A stretch of 64,000 bases of DNA, taken from assembly GCF_029937755.1 (NCBI RefSeq), contig NZ_JAPYPG010000005.1, positions 62,001-126,000 of the forward strand, given 5' to 3'. Origin of the DNA: Henriciella sp. (GTDB lineage: Bacteria; Pseudomonadota; Alphaproteobacteria; Caulobacterales; Hyphomonadaceae). Under the pieces are notes generated by a model, which saw only the letters and a program-made list of their open reading frames with translations, had not been told where the DNA came from and made no database searches. The position numbers and the translations under genes are program-made. This document shows, one piece after another, positions 1-7,642 of this stretch; the stretch's first letter is position 1; the number at the start of each line of letters is the position of its first letter.

Positions 1-1
1 C

Positions 2-526
2 TTTCTTCTCTTCTTCGTTTTCGCCGTCCTGATCGCCCGGGGCAATCCGGTGCGGTCGGCCATTTACTTCATCCCGGCCTTCCTGCTCGGCTTTGCCGTC
101 TCGAAGATGGAGAAAGCCCCGTCTTTCACAATCTCCCGGCGCGCCATATGGGCCACGATTGCGGCCACCGCTGCCCTGGCCGCCGCCACGCCTTTCGCGA
201 TCTCATTTGAAGGCACCACAGCGGCCCTGTTCAACCAGATCTATTGCGCGGTCACGACCCTCGCCCTGTATGTCGTGTTCAAGAAAAAGATGAGCCAGCA
301 CAATGTGACCCTGGACCTGTTCGCCCGCCTGAGCTTCTACATCTATTTCGCCCACGGCTTCTTCCTTCTGGGCTTCAGGAAACTGTGCGAAAATGTGGAG
401 ACGGTCGGTTACCAGCTCGTGACAATCATCGCGACGTTTGCCGCGACCCTCGTGCTCTGCATTCTGTCCTATGCGCTTCTGAAATGGAGCCTCGGCAAGA
501 AAAGCCGGCCCCTCATCGGCGCCTGA
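2..526 (+). CDS. Acyltransferase-3 family membrane protein, C-terminal part (5' end outside window)
   Basis: The reading frame is open from base 2 and ends at TGA 524-526, so only the last 174 residues are seen. The visible part is hydrophobic and holds at least four membrane segments, among them one starting IYFIPAFLLGFAV and one ATFAATLVLCILSYALL. The spacing and the 'yFlpaFllGf' motif fit the C-terminal half of acyltransferase-3 (OafA/NodX/ExoZ-type) proteins, which move acyl groups across the inner membrane onto sugars or polymers. It converges on the AMP-ligase/carrier gene with only 17 bp between them, so a shared role in acyl modification is possible but unproven. The GTG at 50 is internal to the frame and need not be a start. 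Confidence 0.7.
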   Translation, partial: FLLFFVFAVLIARGNPVRSAIYFIPAFLLGFAVSKMEKAPSFTISRRAIWATIAATAALAAATPFAISFEGTTAALFNQIYCAVTTLALYVVFKKKMSQHNVTLDLFARLSFYIYFAHGFFLLGFRKLCENVETVGYQLVTIIATFAATLVLCILSYALLKWSLGKKSRPLIGA

Positions 527-543
527 GGGCCAAAGCGCTCAGC

Positions 544-2208
544 CTATTTTTGAGAGGCAAGCTGTTCGTCCAGCGTCGCGATGGAGAGGCTCGTCCACGT
601 CTCCGGCGGATTTCCGGCAAAGAGATGGTCCAGTTCGATCTGGAGCCCGACAAAGGCGAGGGAGTCAGCGCCGAGGGATTCAAAGCTCTCGGTCTCATCG
701 ATCCCATCCTGCATCAGGATCGCCTCAAACGCCTGCTTGACCGTATGACACTGATGCGCCGACAGACCGAGGATCTCCAGAAACCCATCCCAGACCCGTC
801 GAACCAGCGGAGCGTGATTGACCGTGTTGAAGTCCTGTTCGAGCGCGAGATAGCTCACCTTGCCATTCGGCAGGAAAGGAAGGCTTTCATAGAAACGAAC
901 GGCTATGACCTTCTGCGGAACTTCCAGTGTTTCAGACAGGGCGCTCTGGACGTCCCGTCGCAACGCGTCGCTCTCCTCTGAGACAAGCGCGACGGCCAGC
1001 CGCTCATCATTGCCCGTGACGGCAAGCGTGCCGAATTTTTCCTTCAGCATCTGCTCGACGGAATCGAGATTGATGCGGCTTCCGAAAAGCTTCACGAACC
1101 GCTTCCTGCGCCCGACAATCTGGAACAGATCGCCCGGCAAGCGACGCGCAATATCACCGGTCCGGAGATAGTCCGGCGTCTCGTCTGACGCCAGTTCAGA
1201 CCGATCGGTCGCATATCCCATCATCACATTGGGGCCCCGATAGGCGAGCTCGGCATCGTGCGCCGCGGTCACGGTCTCTCCCTCGTCATCGATCAGGAAC
1301 AATTCGCCACCGGGGATCGCCTGTCCGATGGAATCCGGAAATGTCCTGGCGTCGTCCGGCTTGAGATAAGACATCCGGGGCGCTGCCTCCGTCTGCCCGT
1401 ACATGACGAAGAAATCCTTGCCAGCTGCGGCGAAGGCCTCGACGAAATGGGAGACCAACTCGCCGCGAAGCTTCCCGCCCGCCTGGGTCGCATATCTGAG
1501 GTCCTCATACGCCGCCGGGTCGAACCCCAGTTCGTAGAGCATCTCGTAATTATAAGGCACGCCGGAAAAGCTGGTGGCTCTTGAGGCTTTGAAATCGACC
1601 CAGAACTCGGGCTCCATCATCGACTTCTGCGAAAGCACCAGCGATCCCCCGCACTGGAGATGCGAATTGATGATAGAAAGACCGAAGGAGTAGAACGGTT
1701 TCAGATGGCAGAACGCCCTCTCCTCCTTCGTCAGGCCCAGATACTCGGTGATCGCCTCTGTATTCGACTGGATGTTCTTCTGCGACAGCTTCACGAACTT
1801 CGGAGAGCCCGTTGAGCCCGAGGTCGACAGCAGCAGTTTCAGGTCAGGATGCAATTGCGGCGGTTCAGCGTCGAATACCTCGGCCGCGTGCTCCCTGAGG
1901 ATCAGGTTGGGACGATAGGCTTCGATTAGCCGCTGCCCTTTCTCATTCCCGGCATCCTCCAGGAGATGAACCGCCGCCGGCGTGCGCAGTGTGGCGAGAT
2001 AATTGACGATCGTCTCAATCGTGTTCGTCCCCTCAATGAAGACGAGTTTCGGGTCGAGCCCGATCTCATCGACCTTTCCCCGCACCCTCTGCTCGAGCGC
2101 CTCATAGCTCAGGACAAAACCATCCTCCGGCCGGATGATGGCAGGATGATCGCCGAAAAGGCCCAGGTCTTCAAAGAATGCTCGTACCGGCATGGTCCAC
2201 CTTGCCAT
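544..2208 (-). CDS. AMP-dependent acyl ligase fused to an acyl-carrier domain
   Basis: A 554-residue adenylating enzyme. The core motifs are present in order: P-loop-like LLLSTSGSTGSPK (about residue 125), YGQTEAAPRMS (about 270), YLRTGD (about 345), VGRRKRFVKLFG (about 365), and a C-terminal PFLPNGK carrying the lysine expected for the second half-reaction. The last 80 residues form a phosphopantetheine-binding carrier domain with GADSLAF, whose serine would hold the arm. It should activate a carboxylic acid with ATP and load it onto its own carrier, as in stand-alone NRPS/Dlt-like loading modules. There is no condensation or thioesterase domain, so the acceptor must be another protein. The convergent acyltransferase is the nearest candidate. 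The substrate cannot be read from the sequence. A second ATG at 2193 has a good Shine-Dalgarno and may be the true start. Confidence 0.85.
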   Translation of the reverse strand: MARWTMPVRAFFEDLGLFGDHPAIIRPEDGFVLSYEALEQRVRGKVDEIGLDPKLVFIEGTNTIETIVNYLATLRTPAAVHLLEDAGNEKGQRLIEAYRPNLILREHAAEVFDAEPPQLHPDLKLLLSTSGSTGSPKFVKLSQKNIQSNTEAITEYLGLTKEERAFCHLKPFYSFGLSIINSHLQCGGSLVLSQKSMMEPEFWVDFKASRATSFSGVPYNYEMLYELGFDPAAYEDLRYATQAGGKLRGELVSHFVEAFAAAGKDFFVMYGQTEAAPRMSYLKPDDARTFPDSIGQAIPGGELFLIDDEGETVTAAHDAELAYRGPNVMMGYATDRSELASDETPDYLRTGDIARRLPGDLFQIVGRRKRFVKLFGSRINLDSVEQMLKEKFGTLAVTGNDERLAVALVSEESDALRRDVQSALSETLEVPQKVIAVRFYESLPFLPNGKVSYLALEQDFNTVNHAPLVRRVWDGFLEILGLSAHQCHTVKQAFEAILMQDGIDETESFESLGADSLAFVGLQIELDHLFAGNPPETWTSLSIATLDEQLASQK

Positions 2209-2366
2209 CTGCCCCAGCCTTCAGACTGTCGGGATTATTACACAGCCCGCATAGCCATGCAGGTCACGGGCCACGCCTCCATGACGTCAATACGCCATTC
2301 GGGCAGGCTGTAACGCAGTATTTGAGACTGCCTGGCGACCTGAGGATAGCTGGTCCACCGCCCAGG

Positions 2367-2843
2367 CTACCCGCACCAGTCCGCCTGCACGCCCTCCTCC
2401 AGCAGCTGCGCCAGCCCCTCCTTCGATAGCAGCCAGCCGACATGCGTGCCATCGAGATAGACGTGAGCCCGCACGCGACCGTATCGATCCATGCCCTCGG
2501 CGAGGAAGGTGACCTTGCTGCCGCCTGAAAAGAGCGTGCGTGCGCGGGCCTCGACCTCCCGGCCCAGCCGGGCTTCCTCCGCGCAATTCGCCGCGTCCCC
2601 GGCTTCCGGACTGTCCCAGCCGATAAGGCGCAAGCGGATCCGTTCCTCCCCGCCCGAGGCCGTCAGCCGGCGGAGCTCGAACGTGTCGCCGTCAACCGCC
2701 AGGAGATCGCGCACCGGAACGCTCACACATCGCGCGCCATCGGCCTCGCAGAGATTGGGCGGCTTGTCATAGCCTGTAGGGCCACCGCAAGCGGTGATGA
2801 GCGTAAAGAGTGCGGGAAGGCCCAGTCTGACGAGATGTCTCAA
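2367..2843 (-). CDS. Staphylococcal-nuclease-like (TNase/SNase) lipoprotein
   Basis: 158 residues. The N-terminus is a lipoprotein signal with lipobox ITAC (Cys about residue 19). The remainder is an SNase/TNase fold: DGDTFEL gives the first Ca-binding Asp, RLIGWDSPE gives the catalytic Arg, Asp and Glu, and DRYGRVRAHVYLDG gives the second catalytic Arg. All canonical catalytic positions are recognisable, so it is probably an active Ca-dependent phosphodiesterase acting on DNA or RNA at the cell surface or in the periplasm. It stands alone, with no partner gene on its strand. The AMP-ligase is transcribed the same way, 158 bp downstream of this gene's stop. Confidence 0.85.
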   Translation of the reverse strand: MRHLVRLGLPALFTLITACGGPTGYDKPPNLCEADGARCVSVPVRDLLAVDGDTFELRRLTASGGEERIRLRLIGWDSPEAGDAANCAEEARLGREVEARARTLFSGGSKVTFLAEGMDRYGRVRAHVYLDGTHVGWLLSKEGLAQLLEEGVQADWCG

Positions 2844-2968
2844 GGTTTGCCCCTCCCGGCCGGTTCGCGTCCAGACTGCGAAGAGGCGGGGCGGGGGTCA
2901 AGCCGCCTTTCGGAACCCGCCGCTCCCCCGGCGCATTGCTTTTGTAACAGTCATGAAGAGGATGCCCG

Positions 2969-3271
2969 ATGGCCAACGCGCCCGTTAAGAACCAACCGCT
3001 CATCGCCGCCGCCGCCCTCGTCGGGACCGGTGTGCTGCTGCGCCAGTGGAAGCCGACCATGCTCGACCTTCCTGAAGCAAAGAAGAAGCGCCCTCATCTC
3101 GATCGCGGTGTGTCGCGCAAGGTCCGCAAGGCTCGCGATGGCGTGGCGAAAGTGGCCATGCCGCCCAATATGCTGCACTCGCTCGGCAACTCCCTGCTCG
3201 CCATTGGTGGCGGACTTGTCGCGCTGCGCCTGATCGACGAGATCGTCGACGACAAGGAGCGTCTGTTCTAG
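2969..3271 (+). CDS. Hypothetical protein, 100 aa, with two hydrophobic helices
   Basis: Not recognised. It starts at ATG 2969, with an AAGAGGA Shine-Dalgarno about 8 nt upstream. The protein has a short hydrophobic N-terminal stretch (LIAAAALVGTGVLL), a very basic middle (KKKRPHLDRGVSRKVRKAR) and a second hydrophobic stretch near the C-terminus (LLAIGGGLVALRLI), ending with acidic IDEIVDDKE. Codon use is like the neighbours. It could be a small inner-membrane protein whose basic loop meets nucleic acid or phospholipid heads, but no function can be assigned. It lies just before the long gene-less tract at 3.3-4.1 kb. Confidence 0.65.
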   Translation: MANAPVKNQPLIAAAALVGTGVLLRQWKPTMLDLPEAKKKRPHLDRGVSRKVRKARDGVAKVAMPPNMLHSLGNSLLAIGGGLVALRLIDEIVDDKERLF

Positions 3272-4140
3272 GCCACCGGGCTTTACCCACAGGCGCGGGG
3301 CGGTTCTCCACAGGCCGCTCGCAAATCTGTGCATAAATCCAAAAATTAACCTTGTGCCCTCTCGACTCAGTCGCGTTTTTGGAGGATCGTTTCGGAACGC
3401 CAACGAAGTCCGTGTGAGGAGCAAACCTCACCTCGGATCGTCGGTGAAGCACATCGCCCCCGATACGTCGGCCGGGCCAGGAGCAAGACGGTGAGAGCCG
3501 TGGCGCAAAGGGCTCAGCAGAGACGGCGGGACAAAGCAGGCGATGTCCGTGAGGCAGGTCCGGACCTGCCGGAGCGGTGCTGTAGGCCGTGACCGGAGCG
3601 CGAAACCGAAACACGGCGGCCAAGGACACATGTTTCCTTCACTGGAGACAAGTCGGCGGCAGGCCAAAGGCAGAAGCCCCCGCAAGGGGACGACTTGCCG
3701 GCGGCAGGCAAAGGGAAACGATGGTGGTGTCAAAAGCCGCGAAACGCCCTGGAGCCGGACGATCAACGGCGAGCCGGGCCGACGGGCCCAAAACCGGACC
3801 GGCGCGCCAGATCGTTTAACGGGTAACTGACCGGACGCCGGGAGCGGTGCACACGCAACCGGAAAAAGGAAAGGCGCCCGGGTGTGCTCGACCACGGACA
3901 CCTCATTCGCTGTCACAAGTGTCTGAGTAGGACGATTCGAGACGCATTGGAAGGCGCGATTTGCTCTTTCGGGAGCGATGTCGCGCCTTTCCTTTTTGCG
4001 GGCGCCAGAGTCTCACGCGCTCGCCTGACCCACTTCCCGCACCTGGTCACACCCTTCAAATATTACAGGAAATTGAGAGAACCGCCCGGTTATGCGGCGC
4101 GTTTGAGGTTTGATCTGTATTAAAGCAAGGATGCCTCGCC
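3272..4140. other. Gene-less tract (869 bp) with dense inverted repeats; candidate structured RNA or attenuator
   Basis: No open frame here gives a protein-like composition on either strand; the longest (minus, 3428-3916) is Pro/Arg/Leu-rich shadow sequence. Base-pairing potential is high. There is a hairpin GTGAGG/CCTCAC (3414-3431), a short stem ACGG/CCGT (3488-3501) and an 18-bp perfect palindrome (3553-3570). CAAGTCG (3649-3655) pairs with CGACTTG (3691-3697) and encloses a C-rich/G-rich stem capped by a GCAA tetraloop (3678-3689). A 15-nt stem links 3863-3877 with 3983-3997. I looked for signatures of rnpB, ssrA, ffs and group II introns and did not find them. It may be a large non-coding RNA or a long 5' leader for the lipoprotein gene at 4141. 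Confidence 0.45.
3951..3998 (+). terminator. Terminator-like hairpin with a competing upstream pairing (attenuator-like)
   Basis: AAGGCGCGA (3951-3959) pairs perfectly with TCGCGCCTT (3981-3989), with an inner stem GCTC/GAGC (3963-3966/3973-3976), and is followed by TCCTTTTT. The descending arm and T tract (3983-3997) can instead pair over 15 bases with 3863-3877. The two folds are mutually exclusive, which is the architecture of an attenuator. The first gene downstream is the mini-lipoprotein at 4141. The direction of transcription and any sensing are inferred, not shown. Confidence 0.4.
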
Positions 4141-4314
4141 ATGAAAAATACCCGCGCAAAGACCGGCCTGCTCGCAGCCATTCTGATCGGCAGCTTCTCG
4201 ATGACCGGCTGTATCGCCGCCGCCATTGGCGCCGGTTATGTCGCCGGTGAGGAAATCAGCGAGAATGACGGCGACTTCGATCCGCTGGACGAAGTGGTCG
4301 ACGGCGAGAAGTAG
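4141..4314 (+). CDS. Mini-lipoprotein, tandem copy 1 (57 aa)
   Basis: A 57-residue ORF starting at ATG 4141, with AAGGA about 9 nt upstream. It has a basic N-terminus, a hydrophobic core (LLAAILIGSFS) and a lipobox MTGC followed by a short Ala/Gly region. GAGYVAGEEIS and an acidic tail with DFDPLDEV follow. It is a clear paralogue of the next ORF (4381): both share the lipobox context, GAGYVAGEEISE and DFDPLDEV. The second gene keeps these motifs while differing in its N-terminus, which argues that both are real translated genes. The function is unknown. It is presumably anchored to a membrane through the lipidated cysteine and exposes an acidic tail to the periplasm. Confidence 0.8.
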   Translation: MKNTRAKTGLLAAILIGSFSMTGCIAAAIGAGYVAGEEISENDGDFDPLDEVVDGEK

Positions 4315-4380
4315 CCCATACGGATACCCGTAGCGCGCCGCATGGCGCCCCCTCCCGCCTCTCAGAAAGGACCTCTCCCA

Positions 4381-4557
4381 ATGAAACTCGACCTGGAAAA
4401 GCTCGATCCGAAACCCCTTATCCTGGCCGGACTGGTCGGCAGTTCCTTCATGCTGTCAGGCTGCCTCGCAGCCGCAGCAGGCGCCGGCTATGTCGCCGGC
4501 GAGGAGATCAGCGAAGACGATGACGATTTCGACCCGCTGGACGAAGTCGACGAGTAG
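4381..4557 (+). CDS. Mini-lipoprotein, tandem copy 2 (58 aa)
   Basis: A 58-residue paralogue of the ORF at 4141, 66 bp downstream. I chose ATG 4381 because GAAAGGA lies about 9 nt upstream and it lines up with copy 1; an ATG at 4342 would add 13 residues before the signal. The hydrophobic stretch LILAGLVGSSFML leads to lipobox LSGC, then GAGYVAGEEISEDDDDFDPLDEVDE. The acidic tail is more extreme than in copy 1. The pair ends at a strong terminator (4590). Tandem duplication of so small a lipoprotein suggests dose matters, or that the copies have specialised. The function is unknown. Confidence 0.8.
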   Translation: MKLDLEKLDPKPLILAGLVGSSFMLSGCLAAAAGAGYVAGEEISEDDDDFDPLDEVDE

Positions 4558-4589
4558 GCCAGCCCCTGCTCGCGTCAGAACCACAAAAG

Positions 4590-4616
4590 CCGTCCGGGCA
4601 ACCGGGCGGTTTTTTC
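4590..4616 (+). terminator. Rho-independent terminator after the mini-lipoprotein pair
   Basis: An 8-bp stem, 4590-4597 with 4602-4609 (one G-T pair), closes a GCAA tetraloop and is followed at once by six T. It ends the tandem lipoprotein unit. Confidence 0.9.
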
Positions 4617-4769
4617 TTTGCGCATAAACATAGTGGTGCTCGGAGCACTGGCCGATGATGTCAGCGCGGGCAATTAAAAGCCCCCTTCCCCTCGCCGCGC
4701 ATCCCCGCTACAAAATCGCCCCGCCTGCAATGACGCCGTGAGAAACCGGTGACGGGGAGCGTAGAGACC

Positions 4770-5318
4770 ATGTTCGAGCTTGTAGCGCTGCATGAGTGCA
4801 ATCCGGCCCGTGTCGCCGACTTCCTCACCATCAATCGCGACCGCTTCCGCCCCTATTCGCCCACACGCTCGGACAATTACTTCACCCGTGAGCACTGGAA
4901 GGCCGCCTGCCGGCTCGCCAAGGTGGAATGGCGCGAGGACCGCGCCTACCGCTTCTGCATCGTCCACAACAATGACAGCGTGATCGGCAAGATCGACCTC
5001 GACCAGATCACGCGTGGGCCCTTCCAGTCCGCCACGCTCGGCTACATGCTCGACCGGCGCTTCGAGGGCCAGTCCGTCATGCGCCGGGGCCTGCAGGACG
5101 TGATCGAGCTCAGCTTCGGCGATTTCAACCTGCACCGCGTCGAGGCTGCCATCATGCCGGACAATCACCGCTCGCGAAATCTCGCCGGCCGGCTCGGCTT
5201 CCGCGAAATCGGCCTGGCGAAGAACTATCTGGAGCTCGATGGTGCCTGGCGCGACCATGTGCTCTACGAAATTCAGGACGCCTGGTTCACCCCCGGCGAT
5301 GGCGTGGACGCGCTCTGA
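4770..5318 (+). CDS. GNAT family N-acetyltransferase (RimJ/RimL type)
   Basis: 182 residues from ATG 4770, which follows GGGGAG by about 10 nt. An in-frame GTG at 4749 has no Shine-Dalgarno. The body is a GNAT fold: the central strands VIGKIDLDQI and ATLGYMLDRRFEGQSVMRRGL give the acetyl-CoA loop region (the usual RxxGxG/A is replaced by FEGQSVMRRG). HRVEAAIMPDNHRSRNLAGRLGFREIG is the typical RimJ/RimL C-terminal motif. It probably acetylates a protein N-terminus or a small amine with acetyl-CoA in the cytoplasm. The acceptor is unknown, and it stands alone. Confidence 0.85.
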   Translation: MFELVALHECNPARVADFLTINRDRFRPYSPTRSDNYFTREHWKAACRLAKVEWREDRAYRFCIVHNNDSVIGKIDLDQITRGPFQSATLGYMLDRRFEGQSVMRRGLQDVIELSFGDFNLHRVEAAIMPDNHRSRNLAGRLGFREIGLAKNYLELDGAWRDHVLYEIQDAWFTPGDGVDAL

Positions 5319-5406
5319 AGTGTCCCGCATTCCGTCCAACTGCTCAAAAGCCCGCCATATCGCCGTTCAGGCCATATTAAAGCGGTATAATGTATGCATG
5401 TACGGG

Positions 5407-5435
5407 TTGACCCGCCCCATGCCACGACCGCTAAT
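5407..5435 (+). promoter_or_regulatory. Candidate sigma-70 promoter for the TipN-like gene
   Basis: TTGACC (5407-5412), a 17-bp spacer and GCTAAT (5430-5435). The -35 is strong and the -10 matches 4 of 6. The start ATG follows at 5507. A perfect TATAAT also occurs at 5386-5391 but has no fitting -35. Confidence 0.35.
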
Positions 5436-5506
5436 GGAATAGCTGGGGCCAATCGCCTGTGACTTTTTCGTCGCAGGCCTTACGAAAACCGCGTAGATTG
5501 ACCGCC

Positions 5507-7600
5507 ATGGACGCCAAAGACCCCAGACACCCGGAACACCTTCCGAAAGTGACCCAGATCCGGACTGAATCCGGACTACCATCGGACTCCCTTGAGAGGC
5601 TGACCGAGGCACGCGAATCCGGGCGGACTTTCCTCTGGATGGGGCTGGCCGGCGCCTTCGCCTGGTGGATCGCCGCCTTCGGTGGCGCCGTGGCCCTGCT
5701 CGGGCTCGACCAGCTCTCGGCCTACTCCGCCGCCGTCATCGGTGCGGGCTCCGTCGCGCTTGCCATACCGGGCCTGATGATCCTCATGGCCGGCCTGCTG
5801 GCGCGGGAAAATTCACGCGCCGCATCGACCAATGCGGTCGTTCTGGAAGCGGCGGCCCGCCTGCTTCTTCCCATGGAGAGAACCGGAGAAGATGCGACCC
5901 TCTTCGCCGACCAGATGCGCCGCAGCGCTGGCGAGGTCGACCGCTCCATGGCGCATGCCTTGTCGTCGATGAAGGCAATGTCGGCTGAAATTTCCGATGA
6001 AAGACAAAGGCTTGAGAGCGTCTCCTATGTCGCTGCCGACAATGCCAAGGAGCTGTCGAAGCGCCTGCATGACGAGCGCAAGTCGCTTGAAACGCTCGCC
6101 TCCGACATTCGCAAGCAGACGGAAATGATGAGCGAGGCCATCCCTCGCCAGGCCGCCCAGATGCGCGACTCCGCACGTGCGGCGGCTGCGGATATTGCGC
6201 AGGCCGACCAGGCGCTGGAAGTGCGTCTTGAAAATCTCGACAGCGCGAGTTCGAAGCTCTCGGAGAAAGTCACCTCGCTCGACACGATGTCAGTGGAAGC
6301 CGCCAAACGTAGCGAGGACCTGGTTTTCGCGGTCGCGCGGATGGAGGAAAAACTCGAACAGTCCCGCAAAATGGTCGAGCAGGCGCTGCGGGCCGGCGAA
6401 ATGGTCGCCGCCAGCGCGCATACGACCGGGGACCGGCTGACGGATGCGGTCAACTCCGCCCTCGAACGCGCCCGGCTCGCCTCACGCGATATCCAGTCCG
6501 AAGCGCTGGAAGCCTCCGAACGGGCGGCGACATCACTTTCTCAATTGAAACAAGCCGGTAGGGACGCCGCCGAAGCCGTACGTGCAGCCCGTGCCGAAGC
6601 CGATGCCGAAGCAAGACGCCGGGCAGAGGCCGAGCCACGTCCGACACCGCCTCCCGCAGAACCGGCCCCTCGCCCGATCGTCAGCGAAGGCGAGGATCGT
6701 CACGCCAGCTGGTCGAAACCCGCCCAGCGCGGCCCGTCACAGCCTAAGCTCGAAGACGATGACGTGTTTGAAGATGCGCCTGCTCCGGCCCGTGAGACAT
6801 CGACGTCGGTGTCGGATGAAGACCTGTTTGACAGCGGCGAAACGAAGGGCGAAGCCCCCTCTGCGCCGGAGGAACGCGAAGAGCCCAAGGCTACAAGCGC
6901 ACCGGCTGACAATGAGAACGAAGCCGAGCCTTCATCGCCCGCCGCATCCGGCGGAGAGAACAAGCCCGTCCACTTTTTCCGCCGCCGCGCCACCGACCGC
7001 GCGCCCTATCTGAAGCCGGTTGGCGGGACGCATGCGGTCAATCTCGCCACCGCCGAAGAAACGGAACCTGACGAACAGGAAGAGGTCGAGGCTGAGGCGG
7101 AAACTGTAGAAGCTGTTGAAGATGAAGCAGAAACCGCGCCCGAGGCCGAGCCGGAAACTGTCGCAGAATCCGCGCCTGAACCGCAGCCGGAGCGGCGCTC
7201 CGACAGCCATCAGTGGAGCGACATCATCGCCGACATGGAGCGCGACGAACACCCGACGCTCCCACGCGAGGAGATCGCTGAAGAGGTCATCCACCGTCTG
7301 ATGGACTCAGGGATCCGCCTGGGGGAAATCTTCCGCCCGCGCGACAAGAAGAAGATCGCCAATGCCGCCCGCAAAGGTGAGGGTCTTCGCAGGAAAGCGA
7401 TCAGCGATGCCGCATCCCGCCAGGTCCAGCGCGTCCAGAAGCGGCTCGATATCGACCGCCAGCTGATGCATATGTCCCGGGAATTTCTGGCGATGGAAGA
7501 GCCGGATGCCCTGATGGCCCTCGACAAGACTTGCCACTCTTCGAAAAACGCCAGTGCCCGCCTCTCAGCCTACCTGCTGATTGACGCGGCCCTTGGCTGA
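5507..7600 (+). CDS. TipN-like polar membrane/coiled-coil protein
   Basis: 697 residues from ATG 5507; a GTG at 5459 in the same frame looks less likely. Two close membrane segments lie near the N-terminus (about residues 42-66 and 72-98). A long Glu/Lys/Ala-rich coiled coil follows (about 115-370), then a Pro/Glu acidic low-complexity linker (about 375-575). A conserved-looking C-terminal domain (about 585-697) is helical and basic (EIFRPRDKKKIANAARKGEG) and ends ARLSAYLLIDAALG. Two N-terminal membrane segments followed by a coiled coil is the plan of Caulobacter TipN, the protein that marks the new pole and birth scar. The identification is by architecture and is tentative. The mipZ gene elsewhere in this window fits a caulobacter-type polarity system. 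Confidence 0.6.
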   Translation: MDAKDPRHPEHLPKVTQIRTESGLPSDSLERLTEARESGRTFLWMGLAGAFAWWIAAFGGAVALLGLDQLSAYSAAVIGAGSVALAIPGLMILMAGLLARENSRAASTNAVVLEAAARLLLPMERTGEDATLFADQMRRSAGEVDRSMAHALSSMKAMSAEISDERQRLESVSYVAADNAKELSKRLHDERKSLETLASDIRKQTEMMSEAIPRQAAQMRDSARAAAADIAQADQALEVRLENLDSASSKLSEKVTSLDTMSVEAAKRSEDLVFAVARMEEKLEQSRKMVEQALRAGEMVAASAHTTGDRLTDAVNSALERARLASRDIQSEALEASERAATSLSQLKQAGRDAAEAVRAARAEADAEARRRAEAEPRPTPPPAEPAPRPIVSEGEDRHASWSKPAQRGPSQPKLEDDDVFEDAPAPARETSTSVSDEDLFDSGETKGEAPSAPEEREEPKATSAPADNENEAEPSSPAASGGENKPVHFFRRRATDRAPYLKPVGGTHAVNLATAEETEPDEQEEVEAEAETVEAVEDEAETAPEAEPETVAESAPEPQPERRSDSHQWSDIIADMERDEHPTLPREEIAEEVIHRLMDSGIRLGEIFRPRDKKKIANAARKGEGLRRKAISDAASRQVQRVQKRLDIDRQLMHMSREFLAMEEPDALMALDKTCHSSKNASARLSAYLLIDAALG

Positions 7601-7642
7601 GGGGCATGCTGCTTCGAACTTCAGACATGAAGGCCGTTCGTT

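Noticed and set aside
3428-3916. 162-residue open frame on the minus strand in the gene-less tract
   Set aside because: The composition is Pro/Arg/Leu-rich with no motif, no ribosome site and many short repeats, as expected from unselected GC-rich sequence.
3414-3998. RNase P, tmRNA or SRP RNA in the gene-less tract
   Set aside because: Their conserved core sequences (for example the GAGGAAAGTCC stretch of RNase P) are absent on both strands.
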